Positions 1 through 5,793 of a DNA stretch of 10,700 nucleotides are shown here, piece by piece. A program made the translations under genes and the position numbers. The stretch's first letter is position 1, and each line of letters begins with the position of its first letter. The DNA comes from Methanobacteriota archaeon (GTDB lineage: Archaea; Thermoplasmatota; Poseidoniia; MGIII; CG-Epi1): the NCBI GenBank assembly GCA_029977605.1, contig JAPOKN010000034.1, forward strand, positions 1 through 10,700. Reading direction: 5' to 3'. A model generated the notes under the pieces. It searched no databases, was not told the DNA's origin, and saw only the letters and a program-made list of their open reading frames with translations.

Positions 1-141
1 TTGTATCTTCAGTCTTGCTAATTCGGGCTGGTAGAATTCAACAGGCTTGTTATTAATTCTAACACGACCCTTTCCAGATTTGAAAGTAGCTCGTGCGATA
101 GCTGTTTTTCTTTTACCACTTGTATGAATCACTTTTGCCAT
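1..141 (-). CDS. rps9: 30S ribosomal protein uS9 (partial, N-terminal 47 residues)
   Basis: This is the start of small-subunit ribosomal protein uS9, which sits in the 30S head and reaches toward the P-site tRNA with its C-terminal tail. The reading frame begins at an ATG at 141 and runs off the left edge after 47 codons, so the tail is not visible. The visible part shows the family start, with a GKRKTAIARA stretch at about residues 9-18 and VRINNKPVE at about 27-35. An AGGAGC ribosome binding site (minus strand, 153-158) lies inside the end of rpl13, whose stop is one base away, so translation is probably coupled. The order rpl18e-rpl13-rps9 is the usual archaeal one, often followed by RNA polymerase subunit genes that would lie left of this window. 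Identity is confident; completeness cannot be judged. Confidence 0.93.
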   Translation of the reverse strand, partial: MAKVIHTSGKRKTAIARATFKSGKGRVRINNKPVEFYQPELARLKIQ

Positions 142-142
142 T

Positions 143-556
143 TTAGAATTTAGCTCCTAGTATCTTCGATACTTCACCAAGTGATACATATTTAGTATTA
201 TCATTCATTTGAGCTTTTTGCACAGTTTCAATATTTTTTTCATCAATTGAAGCAGGTTTTCCTATATCAACTCTTAATCTTTTGAATGCCTCTCTTCCAC
301 GTGGTTTCTGGTATGGAATCATACCCCTAACTGCCCTTTTTAGCATAAGATGTGGCATCCTAGGATAGAATGGTCCTTTTCTTGGATGATTTAATTGTCT
401 TTTTTCAATGTATTCTCCCATGACGCTGTCTTTATTTCCTGAAATTACGGCTTGTTCTGCATTAATTATGTGTATTTCATCTCCATTAAGTAAACTTTTT
501 GCAGCATGACTTGCCAGTCTTCCCATTATGCAACCACTTGCGTCTAATATTTTCAT
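143..556 (-). CDS. rpl13: 50S ribosomal protein uL13
   Basis: Large-subunit ribosomal protein uL13, an early assembly protein. The 137-residue product has the expected length for the archaeal form. It opens with an ILDASGCIMGRLAS segment (residues 3-16), the conserved start in which the N-terminal strand leads to MGRLAS. It also carries NAEQAVISGNK (about 32-42), HPRKGPFYPRMPH (about 57-69) and the RAVRGMIPYQKPRGREAF block (about 74-91), which are typical of the family. The ATG at 556 shares one base with the rpl18e stop codon, and a GGTGAT ribosome binding site (minus strand, 563-568) sits six bases upstream, so translation is coupled to rpl18e. It is the middle gene of a three-gene ribosomal operon. 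Confidence 0.96.
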   Translation of the reverse strand: MKILDASGCIMGRLASHAAKSLLNGDEIHIINAEQAVISGNKDSVMGEYIEKRQLNHPRKGPFYPRMPHLMLKRAVRGMIPYQKPRGREAFKRLRVDIGKPASIDEKNIETVQKAQMNDNTKYVSLGEVSKILGAKF

Positions 557-927
557 TATCCAATCACCACTACATCTTTTCCAGTTGGGTTCTTTTTAAT
601 AAAATCATTGTAAATCATACATTTTCCACCTGCGTTTTCAATTTTTTGAATTGCAGTTCTTGTAAAACTATATGCTGAAACTGTGACTTTCTTACTTAGT
701 GTACCACTTCCCATTATTTTACCTGGGATTACTACTTTACCATTTTTAGCAGCGTTGTACTCTATTTTACTTACATTTACAACTGGCCAGTTACGGCTAG
801 GTCCTTCTAATTTCTTTGCAATACTTTTCCAAATAGGTGCATCATTTTTTCTTGATGCTGCCTTTAGCTCGTCTATAGTTTTGACTAATTCTGAGTTGCT
901 TTTCCTTGAAATTTGCTTCTTTGTCAT
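556..927 (-). CDS. rpl18e: 50S ribosomal protein eL18
   Basis: Ribosomal protein eL18 (archaeal L18e), a large-subunit protein shared by archaea and eukaryotes and absent from bacteria; this is the clearest proof that the window is archaeal. The 123-residue product matches the compact archaeal length. Recognisable parts are a KSNSELVKTIDELK-type N-terminal helix (residues 9-22), PIWKSIAKKLEGPSRNWPVV (about 31-50) and VVIPGKIMGSGTLSKKVTV (about 65-83), the last with the conserved PGKVLGxGxLxK pattern, in which I-M replaces V-L. It is the first gene of the operon: no good Shine-Dalgarno precedes its ATG at 927, but a TATA-like element lies about 45 bases upstream. It overlaps rpl13 by one base. 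Confidence 0.95.
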   Translation of the reverse strand: MTKKQISRKSNSELVKTIDELKAASRKNDAPIWKSIAKKLEGPSRNWPVVNVSKIEYNAAKNGKVVIPGKIMGSGTLSKKVTVSAYSFTRTAIQKIENAGGKCMIYNDFIKKNPTGKDVVVIG

Positions 928-966
928 AGTCTTTCTTAAAGTCAGATTGGCGGCCAGACTGTGCCG

Positions 967-977
967 TATTTAAAGTA
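967..977 (-). promoter_or_regulatory. Candidate TATA box of the eL18-uL13-uS9 operon
   Basis: Read on the minus strand this is TACTTTAAATA, a good match to the euryarchaeal TATA element (TTTAWATA). It touches the purN stop codon and lies about 45 bases before the rpl18e ATG, which would give a transcription start near 945 and a leader of about 18 bases. Position and composition fit a promoter for the ribosomal operon, but this is judged by eye only. Confidence 0.55.
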
Positions 978-1583
978 TTAGTCGGACTTAATTGTCACTT
1001 TACCTTCGTTTATCTCCAATTTTTTAGAAGTTAGAAGATGTAGAGCTTTCGGAAATATTTGATGTTCTAGTGGCAATATTTTTGCTGCTAGAGTTTCTTC
1101 ATTGTCGTCTTTATCTATGGTTATAGCTTTTTGCATTATGATAGGTCCAGTATCTATTCCTTCATCTACAAAATGAACTGTGCAGCCACTTTCTTTCGCT
1201 CCAGATTGGATAACGTCTCTGTGGGCATGAGCTCCAGGATATAACGGTAGTAGAGAAGGATGAATGTTAATGATTCGATTTTTGTATCTTGTGATGAAAG
1301 GTTTAGACAGTATTCGCATAAATCCAGCCAGAACGATTATTTCAATTTTTTTTTTAGTTAGAACCTCTAGCATTTGATGATCAAAATCTTCTCTTTTTTT
1401 ATTTTTTGATTCTATAATCCTGTAGGCAATATTGTGTTTTTTCGCTCTCTCCACAGCATATGCTTCTTTTTTGTTTACAATGAGTAGTTCTATTTTGCAA
1501 TTAGGTAACTTATTCTCATTAGAGGCATCAATTATAGACTGAAAATTACTACCTCTTCCAGAAGCTAAAACTGCTACTCGCAT
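978..1583 (-). CDS. purN: Phosphoribosylglycinamide formyltransferase (GART, folate-dependent)
   Basis: PurN transfers a formyl group from 10-formyltetrahydrofolate to glycinamide ribonucleotide, the third step of purine biosynthesis, in the cytoplasm. The 201-residue protein has the normal length. The phosphate-binding start AVLASGRGSNFQ is at residues 4-15, and the active-site triad falls at the same numbers as in E. coli: N106 and H108 in NIHPSLLP (106-113) and D144 in VDEGIDTGP (139-147). Upstream of the ATG at 1583 the frame closes at a TGA, so the start is well fixed. The nearest GGGTGA (1600-1605) is 16 bases away, too far for a good ribosome binding site. The 31-base gap after arfC suggests cotranscription with it. 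Use of PurN implies a folate-type one-carbon carrier rather than only formate-dependent PurT. Confidence 0.95.
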   Translation of the reverse strand: MRVAVLASGRGSNFQSIIDASNENKLPNCKIELLIVNKKEAYAVERAKKHNIAYRIIESKNKKREDFDHQMLEVLTKKKIEIIVLAGFMRILSKPFITRYKNRIINIHPSLLPLYPGAHAHRDVIQSGAKESGCTVHFVDEGIDTGPIIMQKAITIDKDDNEETLAAKILPLEHQIFPKALHLLTSKKLEINEGKVTIKSD

Positions 1584-1614
1584 TATTACTATGATTCAGT
1601 CACCCTTTTTATGA

Positions 1615-2250
1615 TTATTTTTTACAATATTTTAATAAAATTCCATTTCCAATTTTTTCAGCTTCTTTCAATTTTAGTTGCAAAGTATCAATCTTGTTTG
1701 TAAAACCAGTTCCTCCTGCTACGGTTGGTGTTTTCTCCCCACCAACAATTAGGCTTGCAACAAAAATATTAATCTCATCAAATAAGTTCTGATTTAAGAA
1801 AGACCAAAGTACGTTTTCGCCCCCTTCAACCAATATATTCTTTAATCCTCTTTCGTGTAGTTTTTCCATTAGTAATTCGATGTCTATTTGTTTGTTTCCA
1901 CATTTAATAACTTCCGAATTACCTGGGATTTCTCCAGTAAAATGATTTCCTACAGCTATTATTGTTCTAGAGTTATCATCTAGTACATTTGAATCTAGTG
2001 GAGTTCTGCCATTAGTATCGAGAACAACTCTGACTGGATTTGTGGATAAATTTTTATTGTTCTTGATTGTTAGTCTTGGATTATCCTCAATTACAGTCCC
2101 GATTCCTACAAGAATAGCATCTGATTTTTCTCTTAATTTGTTAACTCTTTCCATGTCTTCATTGTTAGAAAGCCTAATTTGACTCCTATCAGGAAGTGCA
2201 ATTTTTCCGTCTGCAGACATTGCACAGTTTATGATAATTTTTGTATTCAC
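1615..2250 (-). CDS. arfC: 2,5-diamino-6-ribosylamino-4(3H)-pyrimidinone 5'-phosphate reductase (riboflavin pathway)
   Basis: A stand-alone RibD C-terminal-type reductase. In archaea this enzyme uses NAD(P)H to reduce the ribosyl side chain of the GTP-derived pyrimidine to a ribityl chain before deamination, on the way to riboflavin, FMN, FAD and F420. The 211-residue protein has the family landmarks: SADGKIA (residues 12-18), AILVGIGTVIEDNPRLT (about 45-61), NPVRVVLDTNGRTPL (about 71-85), ILVEGGENVLWSFL (about 139-152) and the VGGEKTPTVAGG loop near 169-180. There is no deaminase domain, as expected for the archaeal route. The start is a GTG at 2250; the only in-frame upstream ATG (2268) is followed by a stop two codons later. 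A TATA-like element about 26 bases before the GTG suggests a leaderless mRNA. A dihydrofolate reductase-like role is possible but less likely. Confidence 0.85.
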   Translation of the reverse strand: MNTKIIINCAMSADGKIALPDRSQIRLSNNEDMERVNKLREKSDAILVGIGTVIEDNPRLTIKNNKNLSTNPVRVVLDTNGRTPLDSNVLDDNSRTIIAVGNHFTGEIPGNSEVIKCGNKQIDIELLMEKLHERGLKNILVEGGENVLWSFLNQNLFDEINIFVASLIVGGEKTPTVAGGTGFTNKIDTLQLKLKEAEKIGNGILLKYCKK

Positions 2251-2270
2251 ACTTTTCCATTAGGGCATGC

Positions 2271-2281
2271 ATTAAATAAAA
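2271..2281 (-). promoter_or_regulatory. Candidate TATA box of arfC (leaderless start)
   Basis: The minus strand reads TTTTATTTAAT, centred about 26 bases before the GTG start of arfC. In archaea that distance places the transcription start at, or next to, the start codon, so the mRNA would be leaderless. This agrees with the absence of a convincing ribosome binding site before the GTG. Judged by eye. Confidence 0.45.
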
Positions 2282-2305
2282 TGAGTAAGTACTCGTTTAT
2301 GAGTA
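2281..2305. repeat. Three GAGTA half-sites between arfC and panB
   Basis: The short intergenic region holds GAGTA at 2283-2287, its inverse TACTC at 2290-2294 and GAGTA again at 2301-2305; ATGAGTA is repeated directly at 2281-2287 and 2299-2305. The first pair forms a 12-base inverted repeat (GAGTA-AG-TACTC), and the second pair can form a 5-base-pair stem with a 6-base loop. The cluster abuts the arfC TATA box and begins two bases after the panB stop in the direction of transcription. It could be an operator for arfC, or a weak hairpin followed by a T-rich panB transcript end. Function is unproven. Confidence 0.35.
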
Positions 2306-2306
2306 T

Positions 2307-3116
2307 TCAATATTCTTCGTTTTTATTCGGAAAGTCTTGATTCTTTACGTCATCAACGTAATTTTTAACAGCTCGATTTATGTCTTCGTATAGATTAAGA
2401 TATCTTCTTAGAAATCTGGGATTGAATTCATGTGTCATTCCCAGCATGTCATGTAGAACAAGGACTTGTCCGTCAACTCCGTTACCGGCTCCTATACCTA
2501 TTATTGGTATTTCTAGTTTATTTGAGACTTTTTTGGCCAAATCTGCAGGTATTTTTTCTAAAACAATTCCAAAGCATCCCGCATTTTGTAATAATTTTGC
2601 ATCTTCAATTAGTTTTTCAGCTTCAGCCTCCTGTTTAGCTCTTACAGTGTAAGTTCCAAATTTATATATCGATTGTGGAGTGAGTCCTAAATGTCCCATT
2701 ACAGGTATTCCTGCAGTAAGTATTCTTTGCACTGAATCAATTATTTCATCTCCTCCCTCTAGTTTTACAGCATGAGCACCAGACTCTTTCATTATTCTGA
2801 TTGATGATCTTAGTGCTTTTTTGGAATCACCTTGATATGAACCGAATGGTAAGTCAACCACGACTAAAGCCCTGCTAGCAGCTTTGACTACTGAACTAGC
2901 ATGATAAATCATGTGATCTAAAGTTATTGGTAAAGTTGTCTCGTGACCGGCCATTACATTTGATGCAGAGTCTCCAACTAAAATGACATCAATTCCTGCT
3001 CTGTCAACTATTTTAGCTAGAGTGAAGTCATATGATGTTAACATTGATATTTTTTCATTATTGTCTTTCATTTCCTGAAGAACGTTAGTTGTAATTCTTT
3101 TGTAATCTTTAGTCAT
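2307..3116 (-). CDS. panB: 3-methyl-2-oxobutanoate hydroxymethyltransferase (ketopantoate hydroxymethyltransferase)
   Basis: PanB makes ketopantoate from 2-oxoisovalerate and 5,10-methylenetetrahydrofolate, the first committed step toward pantothenate and coenzyme A. The 269-residue product is full length and shows the TIM-barrel motifs in order: SMLTSYD (24-30), LVGDSASNVMAGHETTLPIT (46-65), VVVDLPFGSY (85-94), VKLEGG (117-122), VMGHLGLTPQS (139-149), LEKIP (186-190) and IIGIGAGNGVDGQVLV (about 205-220). D49, D88 and E120 match the metal-binding acidic residues of the family, and E187 the expected catalytic glutamate. The ATG at 3116 has no Shine-Dalgarno, fitting a leaderless first gene. 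It is divergent from nuoA with only 40 bases between the annotated starts. Like PurN, it depends on a folate-type C1 carrier. The sequence closely resembles the bacterial form, so an old transfer is possible but not shown. Confidence 0.96.
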   Translation of the reverse strand: MTKDYKRITTNVLQEMKDNNEKISMLTSYDFTLAKIVDRAGIDVILVGDSASNVMAGHETTLPITLDHMIYHASSVVKAASRALVVVDLPFGSYQGDSKKALRSSIRIMKESGAHAVKLEGGDEIIDSVQRILTAGIPVMGHLGLTPQSIYKFGTYTVRAKQEAEAEKLIEDAKLLQNAGCFGIVLEKIPADLAKKVSNKLEIPIIGIGAGNGVDGQVLVLHDMLGMTHEFNPRFLRRYLNLYEDINRAVKNYVDDVKNQDFPNKNEEY

Positions 3117-3156
3117 TCTGACACAATTATGGGAAGATGTCTAGTTATGCTTTATT

Positions 3157-3576
3157 ATGGATTTTTTTTTGGCATTAGCCCGAACGCTTTTAATAGGGAT
3201 ATACAGAAGGGTAGATGTGCTTGGACATGAGTACGTTCCGATAGGTATTTTTGCGCTTATAGCGCTATCGTTTCCTATCTTGACATTCTTTGCGGGAAGA
3301 TTCTTCCGCCCTAATAATGAAAATGCTCTAAAAAATTCGACTTATGAGTGTGGTGAAGTACCAGTTGGTGAAGCTCATATCCAGTTTCACTTTCAATACT
3401 ATATGTTTGCAATTTTATTTGTTGTGTTTGATTTAGTTGTAGTTTTTTTGATTCTTTGGGTTCAAGTTTATCTAACGCTTCAAGTTTCTGCAAAAGTCAT
3501 AATGATGTTATTTTTACTGATAACTCTTCTTGGACTATGGTATGCTTTTAGAAAAGAGGATGTGATATGGATATGA
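3157..3576 (+). CDS. nuoA: NADH-quinone oxidoreductase-like complex, subunit A
   Basis: NuoA is a small three-helix membrane subunit beside NuoH and NuoJ at the base of the membrane arm, near the quinone site. The 139-residue product has helices at about 27-49, 82-102 and 110-130 and the signature YECG at 63-66. The second helix reads LFVVFDLVVVFL, where the family usually has FDVExxFL: the aspartate is kept (D92), but the following conserved glutamate is valine (V94). The ATG at 3157 is the first possible start, after an in-frame TAG at 3142, and gives about 25 residues before the usual start near EYVPI. A GTG at 3217 (residue V21), five bases after GAAGGG and about 26 bases after a TATA-like element, is a realistic alternative. 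First gene of the nuo operon; it overlaps nuoB by 10 bases. Confidence 0.93.
   Translation: MDFFLALARTLLIGIYRRVDVLGHEYVPIGIFALIALSFPILTFFAGRFFRPNNENALKNSTYECGEVPVGEAHIQFHFQYYMFAILFVVFDLVVVFLILWVQVYLTLQVSAKVIMMLFLLITLLGLWYAFRKEDVIWI
3187..3195 (+). promoter_or_regulatory. Possible TATA box of the nuo operon, inside the annotated nuoA start
   Basis: The sequence CTTTTAATA resembles the archaeal TATA element and lies about 26 bases before the in-frame GTG at 3217. If real, nuo transcription starts near 3217, nuoA is about 20 residues shorter than the ATG at 3157 implies, and the divergent spacer to panB is about 100 bases instead of 40. The 40-base spacer itself has only a weak candidate (AATTATGG, 3125-3132). 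Confidence 0.35.
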
Positions 3577-4217
3577 GCTCTAAAGGAATACGTGGTAACC
3601 CTGAATTGAGGAGAGGTCTCGGCTCCAAGACAACAGATCGCGAGAAAATAATGGAAGATGGGCCTGCAGGTGACTGGCTTGCCTTGCGTTCTGATCAATT
3701 GTTGAAATGGATTGATGACGCAGTTTACAACGCATCTGAAGCTACAGGAATGAGAGAAGTTGTTGATCGTGTAACGCGTCCCATTTTCAATTTTGCTCAA
3801 AGGTTTTCGCCTCATCCGCTGCACTTCGGTATTATGTGCTGCGCGATTGAAATGGGGCAGGCTTCTGCTCCTGATCACGATATAGATAGATTAGGTCTCG
3901 TTTATCGTTCTTCTCCTCGTCAGTGTGACGTTCTTATCGTTAATGGCCCTGTTTGTGAAAAATTAAGGCCTAAATTGAAGACATTGTATGAGCAAATGCC
4001 TGAGCCTAAGTGGGTTATTGCGATGGGAGAGTGTGCCATTTCAGGTGGTCCATATTGGGATTCTTATTCTGTTGTAGCTGGTGCCGATACATTCATGCCA
4101 GTAGATGTTTACATTCCAGGTTGTCCTGTAAGGCCTGAAGCATTAATGCACGGTTTTCTTACTTTACAAAAGAAAATACGTGAAAAAGAGCCAGGTATGT
4201 TCTTAAGGCGAGATTAA
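3567..4217 (+). CDS. nuoB: NADH-quinone oxidoreductase-like complex, subunit B (cluster N2 carrier)
   Basis: NuoB carries 4Fe-4S cluster N2, the last cluster, which hands electrons to quinone, and packs against NuoD, NuoI and NuoH on the cytoplasmic face. All four ligands are present: C91 and C92 in MCCAIEM (90-96), C156 in GECAISGG (154-161) and C186 in PGCPVRPEA (184-192). SPRQCDVLIVNGPV (116-129) and YEQMPEPKWVIAMG (141-154) are also family motifs. The 216-residue protein has about 85 residues before the cluster domain, somewhat longer than usual; the segment around 37-80 looks helical and amphipathic. The ATG at 3567 overlaps the end of nuoA by 10 bases and has GAGG at 3556-3559 seven bases upstream, which favours it over the ATG two codons later. 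nuoC follows after two bases. Confidence 0.96.
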   Translation: MDMSSKGIRGNPELRRGLGSKTTDREKIMEDGPAGDWLALRSDQLLKWIDDAVYNASEATGMREVVDRVTRPIFNFAQRFSPHPLHFGIMCCAIEMGQASAPDHDIDRLGLVYRSSPRQCDVLIVNGPVCEKLRPKLKTLYEQMPEPKWVIAMGECAISGGPYWDSYSVVAGADTFMPVDVYIPGCPVRPEALMHGFLTLQKKIREKEPGMFLRRD

Positions 4218-4219
4218 TT

Positions 4220-4699
4220 ATGAATTTCAAGGATTTGCAGAAAGAGTTAAAAGCAATTAAAGGTGTTTCAAATCTTTCTCTTATTCGTAAGAATGTAATT
4301 AAAATCGATTTAGAAAAAGCAGTTTCAAAAGCATGTTTTACTAAGCTTAAAGAAGATTTTTATTTCGAACACTGTTCATTAATCACTGCAGTTGACAATC
4401 AACCAGATTTCGAATTAGTTTATCACTTATCTTGTTTGAGTGGAGAGTTAACAGTTGATGATACTAAAATGTCAGCCATGATAGAGATACATATTCATCT
4501 TAAGAGAGATTCGCCTTCTATTGATTCAGTATCTGATTTGTGGTTTGGTGCCAATTGGCATGAGAGGGAAGCTTTTGATTTAATGGGTATTTACTTTATA
4601 GGACATCCAGATCTTCGTAGGGTACTTTTACCCGAAGGTTTTGCTGGACATCCTCTTAGAAAAGATTACGTGTATGAAATACACGAGGAGGAGTGGTAA
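4220..4699 (+). CDS. nuoC: NADH-quinone oxidoreductase-like complex, subunit C (30 kDa type)
   Basis: NuoC is a peripheral structural subunit that braces NuoD and NuoI in the connecting module; it binds no cofactor. The 159-residue length fits a stand-alone subunit, with no fusion to NuoD as occurs in some bacteria. The C-terminal third has the family signature, WHEREAFDLMGIYF followed by GHPDLRRVLLPEGFAGHPLR and KDY. The N-terminal part (about 1-80) is less conserved but has the expected mixed helix/strand character, with HLSCL near the middle. It starts two bases after the nuoB stop. Its TAA shares its last base with the nuoD ATG, and it contains the strong ribosome binding site for nuoD. 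Confidence 0.95.
   Translation: MNFKDLQKELKAIKGVSNLSLIRKNVIKIDLEKAVSKACFTKLKEDFYFEHCSLITAVDNQPDFELVYHLSCLSGELTVDDTKMSAMIEIHIHLKRDSPSIDSVSDLWFGANWHEREAFDLMGIYFIGHPDLRRVLLPEGFAGHPLRKDYVYEIHEEEW
4685..4691 (+). promoter_or_regulatory. Ribosome binding site that fixes the nuoD start
   Basis: GAGGAGG ends seven bases before the ATG at 4699, an ideal spacing, while the in-frame GTG at 4693 would be only one base away. It therefore decides for the ATG at 4699. Confidence 0.75.
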
Positions 4700-5793
4700 T
4701 GGCCGAAATGTGGATTAGTATGGGCCCTCAACACCCTATGACTCACGGTCTCTGGACATTAAAAGTTAAAGTTGATGGAGAAACTATAGTTGACGCAGAT
4801 CCCGAACTTGGATACTTGCATCGTTCTGTTGAAAAAATGGGTGAAAGGCGAAAATATTTCATGAATACTACTTTAACAGATAGGCTTTGTTATGCTAGTT
4901 CAACAACTTGGACTCATAGTTATGTTCTTGCAGTAGAGGAATTAATGGAAGTTGAGGTTCCCACAAGGGCTCAATATATTAGAACAATCATGCTTGAGTT
5001 ACAAAGATTAGCATCCCATTTAATGTGGGCTGGAGCTTACATGCCAGATTTAGGACATATTACAGGTGCACTTTATTTTTGGAGAGACCGTGAGTTGTTT
5101 TTGAATTTACTAGAGCTTCCTAGTGGTAGTCGTTTACTTTACAATTATATGAGAATTGGTGGAGTTAAGAGAGATTTACCTGATGGTTTCGAACAGAAGA
5201 CTGAGAGAATTTTGAAACTTTTCGAACAAAGGCTTGACGAATATGCAGATTTATTTGAAAATTCCAAAATTTTTAGAATGCGAACTGAAGACGTTGGCAA
5301 GTTTACAGGCACTCAGGCTATGAATATGGGAATAACAGGCCCCAATTTGAGAGGTTGTGGTATTAAACACGATTTGCGAGTGGAAGACACCTATGAGATT
5401 TATGAAGAAGTTGATTGGGATATTTGTACAAGAGAGGCAGGTCCCGGATATAGTGACTGTTTCAGTAGATATATGGTTAGAATTGATGAGATGAAAGAAT
5501 CTGTTAGAATCATACGAGATTGTTTTAAGAAAATGCCTCAAGGTCCAACTATGTCTTCACGTGTTCCTGTTAGAGCTTCAGGTGAAGCTTTTAGAAGGAC
5601 TGAAGATTCTAGAGGAGAAGCATTAATGTATCTCGTTGGGGATGGTTCAGACAGGCCTTATAGATGGAAAATAAAAAGTCCGATGTTTACAACAATATCA
5701 GCCTGTCCACACTATCTTAAAGGCTACAAGTTAGCTGACATTCCAGCCATTATGGGCAGCATTGATATTTGCATAGGAGAAACAGACAAATGA
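4699..5793 (+). CDS. nuoD: NADH-quinone oxidoreductase-like complex, subunit D (49 kDa type)
   Basis: NuoD forms most of the quinone-binding pocket with NuoB. The 364-residue product begins almost directly at the conserved MGPQHPMTHG loop (residues 7-16), which supplies the quinone headgroup histidine; the tyrosine partner is in TDRLCY. Other family segments are ELGYLHRSVEKM, VPTRAQYIR, LLYNYMRIGGVKRDLP, NMGITGPNLRGCG and GSIDICIGETDK at the end. The nickel-binding CxxC pairs of group 4 hydrogenases are absent: the N-terminal pair is replaced by GYLHRS and the C-terminal one by DICIGE. This is therefore a quinone-type subunit, not a hydrogenase. The start at 4699 is chosen by the GAGGAGG site seven bases upstream. 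The gene overlaps nuoC by one base and nuoH by four (ATGA), leaving no room for nuoE, F or G. Confidence 0.97.
   Translation: MAEMWISMGPQHPMTHGLWTLKVKVDGETIVDADPELGYLHRSVEKMGERRKYFMNTTLTDRLCYASSTTWTHSYVLAVEELMEVEVPTRAQYIRTIMLELQRLASHLMWAGAYMPDLGHITGALYFWRDRELFLNLLELPSGSRLLYNYMRIGGVKRDLPDGFEQKTERILKLFEQRLDEYADLFENSKIFRMRTEDVGKFTGTQAMNMGITGPNLRGCGIKHDLRVEDTYEIYEEVDWDICTREAGPGYSDCFSRYMVRIDEMKESVRIIRDCFKKMPQGPTMSSRVPVRASGEAFRRTEDSRGEALMYLVGDGSDRPYRWKIKSPMFTTISACPHYLKGYKLADIPAIMGSIDICIGETDK
5775..5780 (+). promoter_or_regulatory. Ribosome binding site that fixes the nuoH start
   Basis: AGGAGA lies nine bases before the ATG at 5790, which overlaps the nuoD stop as ATGA. The in-frame TTG at 5769 lies upstream of this site and the later ATG at 5817 has no such site, so 5790 is the best start. 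Confidence 0.65.

Noticed and set aside
683..973. Plus-strand reading frame opposite rpl18e
   Set aside because: It is antisense to a clear ribosomal protein gene, and its hydrophobic product resembles no family I recognise.
2290..2305. Hairpin after panB as a firm transcription terminator
   Set aside because: The stem is only five base pairs, and archaeal termination depends mainly on T-rich tracts; reported only as a repeat with a possible end-of-transcript role.
3157..3171. Run of nine T at the nuoA start as a sequencing or slippage frameshift
   Set aside because: The frame continues correctly into conserved NuoA sequence; the run may matter for the start choice but does not break the gene.
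3480..3878. Minus-strand reading frame across nuoA and nuoB
   Set aside because: It lies opposite two well-supported genes, with no promoter or recognisable product.
4693..4701. GTG at 4693 as the nuoD start
   Set aside because: It is one base from the ribosome binding site; the ATG at 4699 has the ideal spacing and matches homologue starts.
4699..5793. nuoD as the large subunit of a group 4 NiFe hydrogenase
   Set aside because: Both nickel-binding CxxC pairs are absent and the quinone-site GPQHPxTHG histidine is present.
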